DNA from: Frigoribacterium sp. PhB116
GTDB lineage: Bacteria > Actinomycetota > Actinomycetes > Actinomycetales > Microbacteriaceae
Assembly (NCBI RefSeq): GCF_004364285.1
Contig: NZ_SOBE01000003.1
Location: forward strand, 124,001-188,000
Direction of reading: 5' to 3'
DNA length: 64,000 nt
The first letter of the stretch is position 1, and the number at the start of each line of letters is the position of its first letter. The translations under genes were made by a program, and so were the position numbers. The notes beneath the pieces were generated by a model, which had not been told where the DNA came from, did no database searches, and saw only the letters and a list, made by a program, of their open reading frames with translations. Positions 1 to 7,508 of this stretch are shown here, one piece after another.

Positions 1-150
1 GAGGTGCTGCAGGCGCCCGTGCTCAGCGAGCTCTACGGCACGCCCGTCGACGTGGTGCGCACCATGGGGCGCATCGTCATCGTCGGCGGCCAGGGCCACG
101 ACGACCACCACGCCGACGAGCACGACGACGACGAAGGACTCGTGCGGTGA
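1..150 (+). CDS. znuC: Zinc/manganese ABC transporter ATP-binding protein, C-terminal end (partial)
   Basis: Only the last 49 codons lie in the window; the gene runs off the left edge. The visible piece reads EVLQAPVLSELYGTPVDVVR and ends in a tail rich in His and Asp (GHDDHHADEHDDDEG). A His/Asp tail after the ATPase core is common in metal-importer ATPases and could bind zinc. The TGA stop overlaps the GTG start of the permease by four bases, so the two are translationally coupled. The assignment rests on the downstream znuB and zur genes. A manganese transporter ATPase is the main alternative. Confidence 0.8.
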   Translation, partial: EVLQAPVLSELYGTPVDVVRTMGRIVIVGGQGHDDHHADEHDDDEGLVR

Positions 151-1067
151 CCGACCTCTGGACCCAGCTGTTCTCGTTCCAGGACTTCGGCGAGCTCGTC
201 GTCCTGGTGCGCAACTCGATCATCGCGGGCGCCGTGCTCGGCCTCGTCGGCGGCCTGATCGGGCCGTTCGTCATCACCCGCAACCTGCCGTTCGCCGTGC
301 ACGGGATCAGCGAGCTCTCGTTCGCCGGGGCCTCGGCGGCCCTGCTCATCGGCGCGAACGTCGTGGGCGGCTCGGTCGTCGGCAGCGTCGTCGCCGCCCT
401 GCTGATCGGCCTGCTCGGGTCCCGGGCGCGCGAGCGGAACTCGATCATCGCGGTGCTCATGCCCGCCGGGCTCGGCCTCGGCATCCTGTTCCTCGCCCTG
501 TACCGCGGGCGGTCGGCGAACAAGTTCGGCCTGCTCACCGGTCAGATCGTGTCGGTCGACAACCCGCAGCTGGGCTGGCTCATCGCCATCTCGGCCGTCG
601 TGATCGTGGTGCTGCTCGTGATCTGGCGACCGCTGACCTTCGCGAGCGTCGACCCCGACGTCGCGGCGGCGGCGGGCATCCCGGTGCGGGCGCTCGGCCT
701 CGTCTTCATGCTCGTGCTCGGCCTCGCGGTGGCGGTCTCGGTGCAGATCGTGGGCGCCCTGCTCGTGCTCGCTCTGCTGGTCACCCCGGCGGCGGCGGCC
801 CTGCGGCTCACCGTCGACCCGCGCCTCGTGCCCGTGCTCAGCGTCGTGTTCGCCGTCGTGTCCGTGGTGGGCGGCATCCTGCTGGCGCTCGGCGGCGGCC
901 TGCCGATCAGCCCGTACGTCACGACCATCTCGTTCCTCATCTGGCTCGTCTGCCGCATCGTCGGCGGGCGGCGCGAGAGCCGAGGAGGCGGGCGGACAGG
1001 CCGAGGAGGCGGCACCGGTCGCCCCCAGGCCGCGCCGGTACCCTCGACGACGACGAAGGCGGCCTGA
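147..1067 (+). CDS. znuB: Zinc ABC transporter permease (ABC-3 family)
   Basis: A 306-residue polytopic membrane protein with about eight hydrophobic segments, typical of the ABC-3 metal permeases that form the channel for zinc or manganese uptake. Recognisable stretches are GLIGPFVITRNLPFAVHGISE near the N-terminus and the VQIVGALLVLALLVTPAAAA segment in the second half, both characteristic of the family. The GTG start overlaps the znuC stop (GTGA). The last 35 or so residues are an Arg/Gly-rich cytoplasmic tail with no family counterpart that I know of. Zinc is preferred over manganese because the next gene encodes a Zur-type regulator 40 bp downstream. Confidence 0.88.
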   Translation: MTDLWTQLFSFQDFGELVVLVRNSIIAGAVLGLVGGLIGPFVITRNLPFAVHGISELSFAGASAALLIGANVVGGSVVGSVVAALLIGLLGSRARERNSIIAVLMPAGLGLGILFLALYRGRSANKFGLLTGQIVSVDNPQLGWLIAISAVVIVVLLVIWRPLTFASVDPDVAAAAGIPVRALGLVFMLVLGLAVAVSVQIVGALLVLALLVTPAAAALRLTVDPRLVPVLSVVFAVVSVVGGILLALGGGLPISPYVTTISFLIWLVCRIVGGRRESRGGGRTGRGGGTGRPQAAPVPSTTTKAA

Positions 1068-1106
1068 CGTGGTCGGTCCTGCACGAGCGATGCACGGAGG
1101 TGCGCA

Positions 1107-1544
1107 GTGGTAGCCAAGCGGAACACGTGGCAGCGCGAGGCCGTGCGCGAGGCGCTGGGCCGCAGCGAGGGATTCGTCAGCGCCCAGTCGCTGCACGGGC
1201 AGCTCCGCGAGACGGGGTCGCCGATCGGGCTCGCCACCGTCTACCGCGCGCTCGCGGACCTCGCCACCGACGGCGCCGCCGACTCGCTGCAGCAGGAAGG
1301 CGAGAGCCTCTACCGGGCCTGCACCCCGGGCACGCACCACCACCACCTCATCTGCCGCACCTGCGGCACCACGGTCGAGATCGAGGCCGACGCGGTCGAG
1401 ACCTGGGCCCGCCAGGTCGCCGCCCAGCACGGCTTCACCGAGGCCCAGCACATCGTCGACGTGTTCGGCACCTGCGCGGCGTGCACGGCCGAGAAGGCCG
1501 CGGGACGCGACCCCGCCGTGACGCGCGGCGGCGCTGCCGGCTGA
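1107..1544 (+). CDS. zur: Fur-family zinc uptake regulator
   Basis: 145 residues, the usual length for Fur proteins. The N-terminal winged helix (residues 1-80, with GLATVYRALADL as recognition region) binds DNA. The C-terminal half dimerises and senses metal through a THHHHLICRTC cluster and a second CxxC pair (TCAAC), which together form the structural zinc site. In actinobacteria Zur with zinc represses znuABC and often the genes for zinc-free ribosomal proteins. The position directly after znuB, and just before cysteine-free ribosomal protein genes, supports Zur rather than Fur or PerR. The start is a GTG at 1107; a longer start at 1100 is in another frame. Confidence 0.88.
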   Translation: MVAKRNTWQREAVREALGRSEGFVSAQSLHGQLRETGSPIGLATVYRALADLATDGAADSLQQEGESLYRACTPGTHHHHLICRTCGTTVEIEADAVETWARQVAAQHGFTEAQHIVDVFGTCAACTAEKAAGRDPAVTRGGAAG

Positions 1545-1630
1545 GCCGCGCCTCCCGGGCTCCGTGCGCCGCGCCTCCTGGGCTCGGTGCTCGCCGCGCC
1601 CTGGGCTTCCTCTGCCCACCAGGCCCGTAG

Positions 1631-1660
1631 TTGACCCGGGTCGGGCGTGTCGCGTAAGCT
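1631..1660 (+). promoter_or_regulatory. Putative promoter for rpmB-rpmG-rpsN
   Basis: TTGACC at 1631-1636 and TAAGCT at 1655-1660 are separated by 18 bp, a good match to the vegetative sigma factor consensus. It lies about 160 bp before rpmB, giving a long 5' leader. I looked for a Zur-box-like inverted repeat in the leader and did not find a convincing one. Confidence 0.5.
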
Positions 1661-1820
1661 CTTCCTTTGGTTGGGCGCTCTCTGCGCCCATGTGCACCGA
1701 ACCCCGAGCGCCACGGCCCGTCATGCGGACCGAGCGGGGCGACGCGCGCCGACAAGTGACCTTGGGTAGGACTCGGTCGTCCCCGGACGGCGAGCTCCTA
1801 CGGTACCTACGGAGGAAATC

Positions 1821-2057
1821 ATGGCAGCAACCTGCCAGGTGACCGGAGCCATTCCTGGTTTCGGCCACAACATCTCGCACTCGCACCGACGCACCAAGCG
1901 CCGTTTCGACCCGAACATCCAGAAGAAGACGTACTACGTGCCGTCGCTGCGCCGGAAGGTGACCCTCCAGCTCAGCGCCAAGGGCATCAAGGTCATCGAC
2001 GCTCGTGGCATCGAGTCGGTCGTCAAGGACCTGCTCGCTCGTGGGGAGAAGATCTAA
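1821..2057 (+). CDS. rpmB: 50S ribosomal protein L28 (zinc-free type)
   Basis: 78 residues beginning [20 protein letters not shown], the standard L28 N-terminus. It has a single cysteine, so it cannot form the four-cysteine zinc site of the C-plus form. A strong Shine-Dalgarno (GGAGGA, 1811-1816) precedes the ATG. It opens a compact rpmB-rpmG-rpsN operon; the TAA stop overlaps the next ATG (TAATG). C-minus L28 is either the zinc-starvation paralogue or, in many Microbacteriaceae, the only copy; the window cannot decide which. Confidence 0.95.
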   Translation: MAATCQVTGAIPGFGHNISHSHRRTKRRFDPNIQKKTYYVPSLRRKVTLQLSAKGIKVIDARGIESVVKDLLARGEKI

Positions 2058-2224
2058 TGGCTCGTCAGCAGGACGTCCGTCCCATCATCAAGCTCCGCTC
2101 GACGGCGGGCACCGGTTTCACGTACGTGACCAAGAAGAACCGTCGCAACAACCCCGACCGCCTGGTTCTCAAGAAGTACGACCCGGTCATCCGCAAGCAC
2201 GTCGAATTCCGCGAGGAGCGCTAA
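2057..2224 (+). CDS. rpmG: 50S ribosomal protein L33 (zinc-free type)
   Basis: 55 residues, starting [20 protein letters not shown] with the diagnostic [16 protein letters not shown] stretch. There are no cysteines at all, so this is the C-minus form that does not need zinc. The ATG overlaps the rpmB stop by one base, and rpsN begins two bases after its stop, so the three are one translation-coupled unit. It is a component of the large subunit near the exit site of tRNA. Confidence 0.95.
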   Translation: MARQQDVRPIIKLRSTAGTGFTYVTKKNRRNNPDRLVLKKYDPVIRKHVEFREER

Positions 2225-2226
2225 GC

Positions 2227-2532
2227 ATGGCCAAGAAGAGCAAGATCGCCAAGAACGACCAGCGCGCCGTCATCGTCGCGCGCTACGCCGAGAAGCGCCT
2301 CGAGCTGAAGAAGGCCCTGGTCGACCCGGCCGGCACCGACGAGAGCCGCGAGGCCGCTCGTCTCGGCCTGCAGAAGCTGCCGCGCGACGCGTCGCCGGTC
2401 CGCCTCCGCAACCGCGACGCGATCGACGGTCGCCCCCGCGGCCACCTCAAGGAGTACGGCATCAGCCGCGTGCGCTTCCGCGACATGGCACACCGTGGTG
2501 AGCTTCCGGGCATCACGAAGTCTTCCTGGTAG
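2227..2532 (+). CDS. rpsN: 30S ribosomal protein S14 (long, zinc-free type)
   Basis: 101 residues, the length of the long S14 type, starting [20 protein letters not shown] and ending in the conserved [13 protein letters not shown]. The short zinc-ribbon form is about 61 residues with two CxxC pairs; here no CxxC is present. The long form is a 30S head protein that assembles without zinc. It is the last gene of the rpmB-rpmG-rpsN operon and is followed by a GC-rich hairpin. Confidence 0.95.
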   Translation: MAKKSKIAKNDQRAVIVARYAEKRLELKKALVDPAGTDESREAARLGLQKLPRDASPVRLRNRDAIDGRPRGHLKEYGISRVRFRDMAHRGELPGITKSSW

Positions 2533-2545
2533 GTTCGAGCCGTTT

Positions 2546-2565
2546 CCCGGGGCCCAGGCCCCGGG
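2546..2565 (+). terminator. Hairpin after rpsN
   Basis: CCCGGGGCC (2546-2554) and GGCCCCGGG (2557-2565) form a 9-bp perfect stem. A second hairpin follows at 2579-2604 (GGCGGAGGGCC with GGCCCTGCCGCC). There is no U tract, as is usual for actinobacterial terminators. The pair sits between rpsN and HU and could also attenuate transcription into HU. Confidence 0.6.
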
Positions 2566-2670
2566 GCTGAGCTACACGGGCGGAGGGCCCTCGGCCCTGC
2601 CGCCTGATCCGAACAGGCACGGTGAACGCCGTGCCATGTCTCACCGAACGAAGTCCGAGGAGGACACCAC

Positions 2671-2958
2671 ATGGCTGACAAGTCACTGAACCGCACCGAG
2701 CTCGTCGCAGCTGTCGCTTCCGAGTCCGGCCAGAGCCAGGCCGCCGTCAGCGGCGTCGTCGACGCTTTCTTCTCCGTCGTGTCGAAGTCGGTCGCCGACG
2801 GCACGAAGGTCACCATCCCCGGGTGGATCGCCTTCGAGAAGACGCACCGCGCCGCTCGCACGGGTCGCAACCCGCAGACGGGCGAGGCCCTCGAGATCGC
2901 CGCGAGCGACTCGGTCAAGGTCAGCGCCGGCAGCAAGCTCAAGGCTGCGGTCAAGTAG
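2671..2958 (+). CDS. HU-family DNA-binding protein
   Basis: 95 residues, the usual length for bacterial HU. The N-terminal helical dimerisation part (MADKSLNRTELVAAVA) is followed by the saddle and the DNA-bending arm, with the signature TVTIPG-like KVTIPGWIAFEK and the arm segment ARTGRNPQTGE. It lacks the long lysine/alanine-rich tail of mycobacterial HupB. HU bends DNA and compacts the nucleoid. SD GAGGAGG lies about 8 bp before the ATG. A strong terminator follows. Confidence 0.93.
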   Translation: MADKSLNRTELVAAVASESGQSQAAVSGVVDAFFSVVSKSVADGTKVTIPGWIAFEKTHRAARTGRNPQTGEALEIAASDSVKVSAGSKLKAAVK

Positions 2959-2984
2959 TCCTCCGCTTCTCACGAAGCACCCGG

Positions 2985-3016
2985 GAGAGGGCGGCGACTT
3001 CGGTCGCCGCCCTCTC
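2985..3016 (+). terminator. Strong hairpin terminator after HU gene
   Basis: A 14-bp perfect stem, GAGAGGGCGGCGAC (2985-2998) with its complement at 3003-3016, closed by the stable tetraloop TTCG. A canonical high-GC intrinsic terminator. Confidence 0.8.
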
Positions 3017-3098
3017 TCGCGTTCCCGGGGAGGAGGAGGTCGCTCGGCGGCGAGCGGACCGCTCCCGCTCCCAGTCGGGGCGACCTAGCATGGGACCG

Positions 3099-5078
3099 AT
3101 GCCCAGACTCTCCCGCACGGCCGGGCCCGCACTGCTCGTGGTCGTCGCGTTCGCGGCCCTCGTCGCCGCCCTGAAGTTCGGCGGCGCCGCCGACGCGCCG
3201 CTCGTCGTCGACCCCGGGCAGGTCGTGCGCTACGGGCTGCCGATGGCCAAGATGCTCGGCAACATCGGCGCAGCCGTCACGATCGGCACGCTGTTCCTCA
3301 CCTGCTTCGCCCTGTCGCGCGACCGGCCCGAGTTCGAGCGAGCCATGGACATCGCCGCCGGCGCGGCCGGGTTCTGGACCGTCGCCTCTGCCGCCACCAG
3401 CTTCTTCACGTTCCTCAGCGTCGCCAACGTGCCCGTCACCCTGGACGAGCAGTTCGGCCGGACGCTCGCGTTCTTCCTCACCGACACCGAGCTGGGCCGC
3501 GCCTGGCTCATCACGACCCTGATCGCGGCGGCGGTCACCGTGCTCAGCTTCGTGCTGCGGAACATCTGGGCCCTCGTCGCCCTCACCGTGCTCGCGGGCG
3601 GCGGGCTCATCCCCCTGGCCCAGCAGGGTCACGCCGCGGGCTCGAGCGGCCACGACGCGGCCGTCACCGACCTCGCGCTGCACCTCGAGGGCGCCTCCGT
3701 CTGGCTCGGCGGGCTCGTCGCGCTCGTGCTGCTGCGGAGCACGCTCGAGAAGGGCCGCATCGGCGTCGTGCTGGCGCGGTACTCGACCCTCGCGATCATC
3801 TGCTTCGTCGTCGTGGCCGTCTCGGGCGTCGGCAGCGCGGCGCTGCGCATCGGCGACTGGGCGGCGCTGTCGACGGGCTACGGCGTGCTCGTGCTGGTGA
3901 AGACCTTCGCCCTGGTCGCGCTCGGGCTGTTCGGCGTCGTGCAGCGGCAGTACCTGGTCAGGCGCATGGAGACGCAGCCGGCCAGGACAGCCCGGTTCTT
4001 CTGGTGGTTCGTCACGGCCGAGCTGGCCTTCATGGGGCTGGCCTCCGGCGTCGCGTCCGCGCTCGCCCGCACCGCGACCCCGGTCGAGGAGGTGGCGGCC
4101 AGCGACCTCGCCGCCCCGACCCCCGCCGAGATCCTCACGGAGGAGGCGCTGCCGCGGGAGCTCACACCGATCCGCTACCTGACGGAGTGGAACGTCGACC
4201 TGCTCTGGGCCCTCGTCTGCGCCTTCGGGATCTTCTTCTACATCGCGGGCGTCGTGCGCCTGCGCCGTCGCGGCGACAGCTGGTCGCTCGGCCGCACGGC
4301 CTCGTGGGTCGCCGGGCTGCTCGTGCTCTTCTACGTGACGAGCGGCGCCCCGAACGTCTACGAGCCGTACCTCTTCAGCGCGCACATGCTGTCGCACATG
4401 GTGCTCGGCATGGTGATCCCGCTGCTGCTGGTGCCGGGTGCGCCGGCCACGCTCGCCCTGCGCGCCATCCGCAAGCGGACCGACGGCACCCGGGGACCGC
4501 GCGAGTGGATCATGATCCTCGTGCACTCGGGCTACGCGCACGTGATCAGCAACCCGATCGTCGCCGCCGTGCTCTTCGCCGGGTCGCTCTTCGTCTTCTA
4601 CTACACGTCGCTCTTCAGCTGGGCGACGACGACGCACCTCGGCCATTACTGGATGATCGTGCACTTCCTGATCGTCGGGTACCTCTTCGTGCAGTCGATG
4701 ATCGGCATCGACCCCGTCAAGGGGCGCCTGCCGTACCCGATGCGGCTCGTCGTGCTGCTGGCGACCATGGGGTTCCACGCGTTCTTCGGCATCGGCATCA
4801 TGACGGCGACCGGGTTGTTCCTGGCCGACTGGTACGGCGCCATGGGACGCACCTGGGGGCCGACCCCGATGCAGGACCAGTACGCCGCCGGCGGCATCGC
4901 CTGGAGCGTCGGCGAGATCCCGACCGTCACGATGGCGATCATCGTCGCGATCATGTGGAGCCGCAGCGACGGCCGCGAAGCCAAGCGCAAGGACCGCCAG
5001 GCCGACCGCGACGGCGACGCCGAGCTGACCGCCTACAACGAGCAGCTCGGGGCGCTGGCGCGGAGCGACCGGGGCTGA
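3099..5078 (+). CDS. Fused CopD / cytochrome c oxidase assembly (CtaG_Caa3) membrane protein
   Basis: About 659 residues and some 14-15 membrane segments. The N-terminal half (to about residue 310) resembles CopD, a copper-import domain. The C-terminal half (from about residue 350) is the CtaG_Caa3 domain, with ILTEEALPRELTPIRYLTEW, a HMLSHMVLGMVIPLLL stretch carrying two His, and HLGHYWMIVHFL. Together they suggest copper delivery to cytochrome oxidase. The same CopD-CtaG fusion is common in actinobacteria. Start choice: TAGCAT at 3086-3091 is a -10 element exactly 7 bp before the ATG at 3099, which fits a leaderless mRNA; an in-frame ATG at 3090 overlaps that -10 and is less likely. Confidence 0.88.
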   Translation: MPRLSRTAGPALLVVVAFAALVAALKFGGAADAPLVVDPGQVVRYGLPMAKMLGNIGAAVTIGTLFLTCFALSRDRPEFERAMDIAAGAAGFWTVASAATSFFTFLSVANVPVTLDEQFGRTLAFFLTDTELGRAWLITTLIAAAVTVLSFVLRNIWALVALTVLAGGGLIPLAQQGHAAGSSGHDAAVTDLALHLEGASVWLGGLVALVLLRSTLEKGRIGVVLARYSTLAIICFVVVAVSGVGSAALRIGDWAALSTGYGVLVLVKTFALVALGLFGVVQRQYLVRRMETQPARTARFFWWFVTAELAFMGLASGVASALARTATPVEEVAASDLAAPTPAEILTEEALPRELTPIRYLTEWNVDLLWALVCAFGIFFYIAGVVRLRRRGDSWSLGRTASWVAGLLVLFYVTSGAPNVYEPYLFSAHMLSHMVLGMVIPLLLVPGAPATLALRAIRKRTDGTRGPREWIMILVHSGYAHVISNPIVAAVLFAGSLFVFYYTSLFSWATTTHLGHYWMIVHFLIVGYLFVQSMIGIDPVKGRLPYPMRLVVLLATMGFHAFFGIGIMTATGLFLADWYGAMGRTWGPTPMQDQYAAGGIAWSVGEIPTVTMAIIVAIMWSRSDGREAKRKDRQADRDGDAELTAYNEQLGALARSDRG

Positions 5079-5201
5079 GCCGCGGCGCGCCTGGGCTGCG
5101 CCCCGAGCGAGGGGCGCTCGCTCTGGGGGTCGTGCGGGAGGCGCGGGGCGGCTTGGATCGGACGCGGGCGTCACGAGGCGCCCCGACCGGGAGGACGCCC
5201 C

Positions 5202-5378
5202 ATGGCCAGCACGATCGCACGCACTCAGCTCGGGGTCGTCGTGCTCGGCATCGCCGCCGCGACCCTCTTCGGGGGCACCCTGCCGCACCGCGACGCGGGC
5301 GAGTCCGCCGCGCCGCAGCCGCAGCAGCAGCAGTCGGCCTCGGACACGACTCAGGCCACCGACGCAGGCTCGCGCTAG
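5202..5378 (+). CDS. Small secreted or membrane-anchored hypothetical protein
   Basis: A 58-codon open frame with a good Shine-Dalgarno (GGGAGGA, 5189-5195) six bases before the ATG. The product has a short basic N-terminus (MASTIARTQ), one hydrophobic segment (LGVVVLGIAAATLFGG, about residues 10-25), then a polar tail with a QPQQQQ run. This looks like a signal anchor or uncleaved signal peptide with a short exported tail. I do not recognise a family. It is convergent with the SDR gene downstream, and the gap between them holds a small tandem repeat. Confidence 0.6.
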   Translation: MASTIARTQLGVVVLGIAAATLFGGTLPHRDAGESAAPQPQQQQSASDTTQATDAGSR

Positions 5379-5413
5379 CGCCGAAGCGAGGGGCTCCCGC
5401 ACCGACCGTCCCG

Positions 5414-5443
5414 CCGAGCTCGACCGAGCTCGACCGAGCTCGA
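5414..5443. repeat. Three tandem copies of a 10-bp unit
   Basis: CCGAGCTCGA is repeated three times without change (5414-5423, 5424-5433, 5434-5443). Each copy carries the palindrome GAGCTC. It lies in the convergent gap between the small secreted protein gene and the SDR gene. It may serve as a terminator or be slippage-prone. Confidence 0.8.
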
Positions 5444-5544
5444 AGGTGAAGCCTGGGCGGTCGGGCCCGAGGCACGGGCCCCGGCACGCCGCCGAGAGCC
5501 GAGCGCCCGGGCGGTGGCAACCAGCCGATCTGCCCCGCGACCGC

Positions 5545-6237
5545 CTAGAACGGCGCGACGCCGCTGCGGTCGATGAACGTGCCCGTGGGCCCGTCCGCCC
5601 CCTGCGTCGCCAGCTCGACGATCGCGTCGGTGCCCTCGGTGACGGTCTGGTGGCCGCTGTTGCCGTTGAGGTCGGTCGCCGTGTAGCCGGGGTCGGCCGC
5701 GTTGACCCGGATGCCCGGCAGCGCCTTGGCGTACTGGACGGTGAGCATCGTCACGGCCGACTTCGACGCCGTGTAGAGCGGCGCCACCACGGTCGACTCG
5801 ATGCGGTCGGGGTCGTGCACCGCGGTGAACGAGCCGAGCCCGCTCGTCACGTTGACGATGGCGGGCGCCGAGGACGCGCGGAGCAGGGGGAGGAACGCGT
5901 GCGTCGTGCGGACGATGCCGGCGACGTTGGTGTCGAGGACGAGCAGCGCGTCGGCGCCCGTCAGGTCGGCGGGGTCGGCGTGCGACCCCGTGATGCCCGC
6001 GTTGTTGACGAGCACGTCGAGCCCGCCCTCGGCCCCGACGAGCTCGGCGGCCGCGGCGACCGAGGCGTCGTCGGTGACGTCGAGCTGCACGAAGCGCGCG
6101 CCGAGCTCGTCGGCGGCCTGCTGCCCGCGCGACTCGTCGCGCGCCGCCAGCCAGACGGTGTGGCCCTCGGCCAGCAGGCGGCGGGCGGTCTCGAGGCCGA
6201 GGCCCTTGTTGGATCCGGTGATGAGTGTCGTGGTCAT
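5545..6237 (-). CDS. Short-chain dehydrogenase/reductase
   Basis: 230 residues of classical SDR fold. The cofactor-binding motif is TGSNKGLG near the N-terminus, followed by LDVTDD, the NNAG motif and the catalytic YTASK. R30-like arginines after strand 2 (AARDESR) suggest NADPH. The substrate cannot be read from the sequence. The gene is divergent from a helix-turn-helix regulator at 6339, and a short inverted repeat lies between them, so it is probably controlled by that regulator. The start is the ATG at 6237; a longer frame upstream runs into the regulator region and lacks SDR features. Confidence 0.85.
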   Translation of the reverse strand: MTTTLITGSNKGLGLETARRLLAEGHTVWLAARDESRGQQAADELGARFVQLDVTDDASVAAAAELVGAEGGLDVLVNNAGITGSHADPADLTGADALLVLDTNVAGIVRTTHAFLPLLRASSAPAIVNVTSGLGSFTAVHDPDRIESTVVAPLYTASKSAVTMLTVQYAKALPGIRVNAADPGYTATDLNGNSGHQTVTEGTDAIVELATQGADGPTGTFIDRSGVAPF

Positions 6238-6292
6238 GGGTCGAGTCTGCGCGCCGCCGCCGACGCGCGCGTGGCCCGCCCCGGCAGGAGGA

Positions 6293-6309
6293 CTGCCAGT
6301 ACCAGGCAG
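6293..6309. promoter_or_regulatory. Inverted repeat in SDR/XRE divergent promoter
   Basis: CTGCC-N7-GGCAG sits in the 100-bp gap between the divergent SDR and regulator genes, 30 bp before the regulator start. A second partly overlapping pair (CCAGGCAGCACCTGG, 6302-6316) adjoins it. Position and symmetry fit an operator for the XRE-type regulator. This is inference. Confidence 0.4.
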
Positions 6310-6338
6310 CACCTGGCTGGGGAGGAGAGGATGAGCGC

Positions 6339-7319
6339 ATGCCTGCACAGGACGACCAGCTCGGCTGGCTGCTGAAGACCTGGCGCGCCCGCCTCGCCCC
6401 CTCCGACGCCGGCCTGCCCTCCGGCGGCCTGCGCCGAGCGACCGGCCTGCGTCGAGAGGAGCTCGCCGCCCTCGCCGGGCTCTCGGTCGACTACGTCGTC
6501 CGGCTCGAGCAGGGCCGGGCCCGGCACCCGTCCGACCAGGTCGCCACCGCGCTCGCCCGCGCCCTGCAGCTCGACGACGCAGAGCGCGACCACCTGTTCC
6601 GCAGCGCCGGCCTGCTGCCCCCGACGTCGGCCGTCGTGTCACGGCACATCCCTCCGGGCGTGCAGCGGCTCGTGGCACGGCTGCGCGAGACTCCCGTCGC
6701 GGTCTTCAGCGCCTCCTGGGACCTGCTCACCTGGAGCCCGCTCTGGGGGCGCCTGCTCGGCGACCCCGAGGGCTGGCCGGCGGGCGAGCGGAACATCGTC
6801 GTCCGGGCGTTCCGCGACGCCCGTCGCGAGGCCGACCCGGCTGCCGCCGCGGCGGAGGACAGGACACGGACGAGCGCAGGAGGCGCGGACACGGCAGTGC
6901 GGACCCGTCACCTCGACGGCTCGGGCGGCGCCCGCTTCCGGGCCGCCCTCGTCTCCGACCTGCGCCGGGCGCTCGTCGACCACCCGGCCGACCCCCGCCT
7001 GCGCGCGCTCGTCGACGGGCTGCTCGCCACCGAGCCGGCGTTCGCCGAGCTCTGGGCCCGGGGCGCGGTCGGCGTGCACGAGTCCTCGCGCAAGGTGATG
7101 GACCACCCGTTGGTCGGCCCGCTCGAGCTCGACTGCGACGTGTTCACCGTGCCGGGCAGCGAGCTGGCGATCGTCGCGTACACCGCCGCCGAGGGCACGC
7201 CGGCGGCCGCGGCCCTCGACTTCCTGCGGGTCGGAGCCGTGGGCGCCGTGGGGGTCTCCGGCGACGTGTGCGAGACGCCCGACGCGGCCGCCGCCTCCTC
7301 GTCGCTCTCGCCGCGCTGA
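6339..7319 (+). CDS. XRE-type transcriptional regulator with MmyB-like ligand-binding domain
   Basis: 326 residues. The N-terminal helix-turn-helix (about residues 5-75) contains GLRREELAALAGLSVDYVVRLEQGR, given here as GLRREELAALAGLS then VDYVVRLEQGR. The rest, with FSASWDLLTWSPLW and HPLVGPLELD, matches the MLTR/MmyB ligand-binding domain often found in actinobacterial regulators adjacent to SDR genes. Such proteins repress or activate a divergent oxidoreductase in response to a small lipophilic ligand. GGAGGAGAGG (6321-6330) provides the ribosome site. An out-of-frame ATG at 6331 was not used. A tail of Ala/Ser closes the protein. Confidence 0.87.
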   Translation: MPAQDDQLGWLLKTWRARLAPSDAGLPSGGLRRATGLRREELAALAGLSVDYVVRLEQGRARHPSDQVATALARALQLDDAERDHLFRSAGLLPPTSAVVSRHIPPGVQRLVARLRETPVAVFSASWDLLTWSPLWGRLLGDPEGWPAGERNIVVRAFRDARREADPAAAAAEDRTRTSAGGADTAVRTRHLDGSGGARFRAALVSDLRRALVDHPADPRLRALVDGLLATEPAFAELWARGAVGVHESSRKVMDHPLVGPLELDCDVFTVPGSELAIVAYTAAEGTPAAAALDFLRVGAVGAVGVSGDVCETPDAAAASSSLSPR

Positions 7320-7333
7320 ATGCGGCGTGGACC

Positions 7334-7414
7334 GCGGATGCCGACCGGGAAGCCTGCAACAGAGGCCTTTCCGGTCGCAGAACGGGTTCTCGCAGCCTGA
7401 CGGTCGGCATCCGC
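7334..7414. repeat. Long intergenic inverted repeat (bidirectional terminator candidate)
   Basis: GCGGATGCCGACCG (7334-7347) is repeated as its exact complement at 7401-7414. The 53-nt interior contains a weaker nested stem (GGAAGCCT with AGGCCTTTCC). It lies between the convergent regulator and monooxygenase genes, where a bidirectional terminator is expected, but the long spacer is unusual for one. Confidence 0.7.
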
Positions 7415-7508
7415 AGCCACGGGGTCGAGACCGGGCGGGCGGCAGAGCGCCCGGCCGCGTGCGAGGTGCGACGGGGCCGGGCGCAGGGTCCGAGGAGGCG
7501 CGGGTCCG

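Noticed and set aside
2533-2670. GGTTCGAGCC at 2533, resembling a tRNA T-loop
   Set aside because: No acceptor stem or anticodon arm can be folded around it; the region is a pair of terminator hairpins.
2970-5402. An 810-codon open frame on the minus strand opposite the CopD/CtaG gene
   Set aside because: Composition is Arg/Glu/Gly-rich and low in hydrophobics, typical of the antisense of a high-GC membrane protein gene; it shows no domain, and the plus strand has a clear family match.
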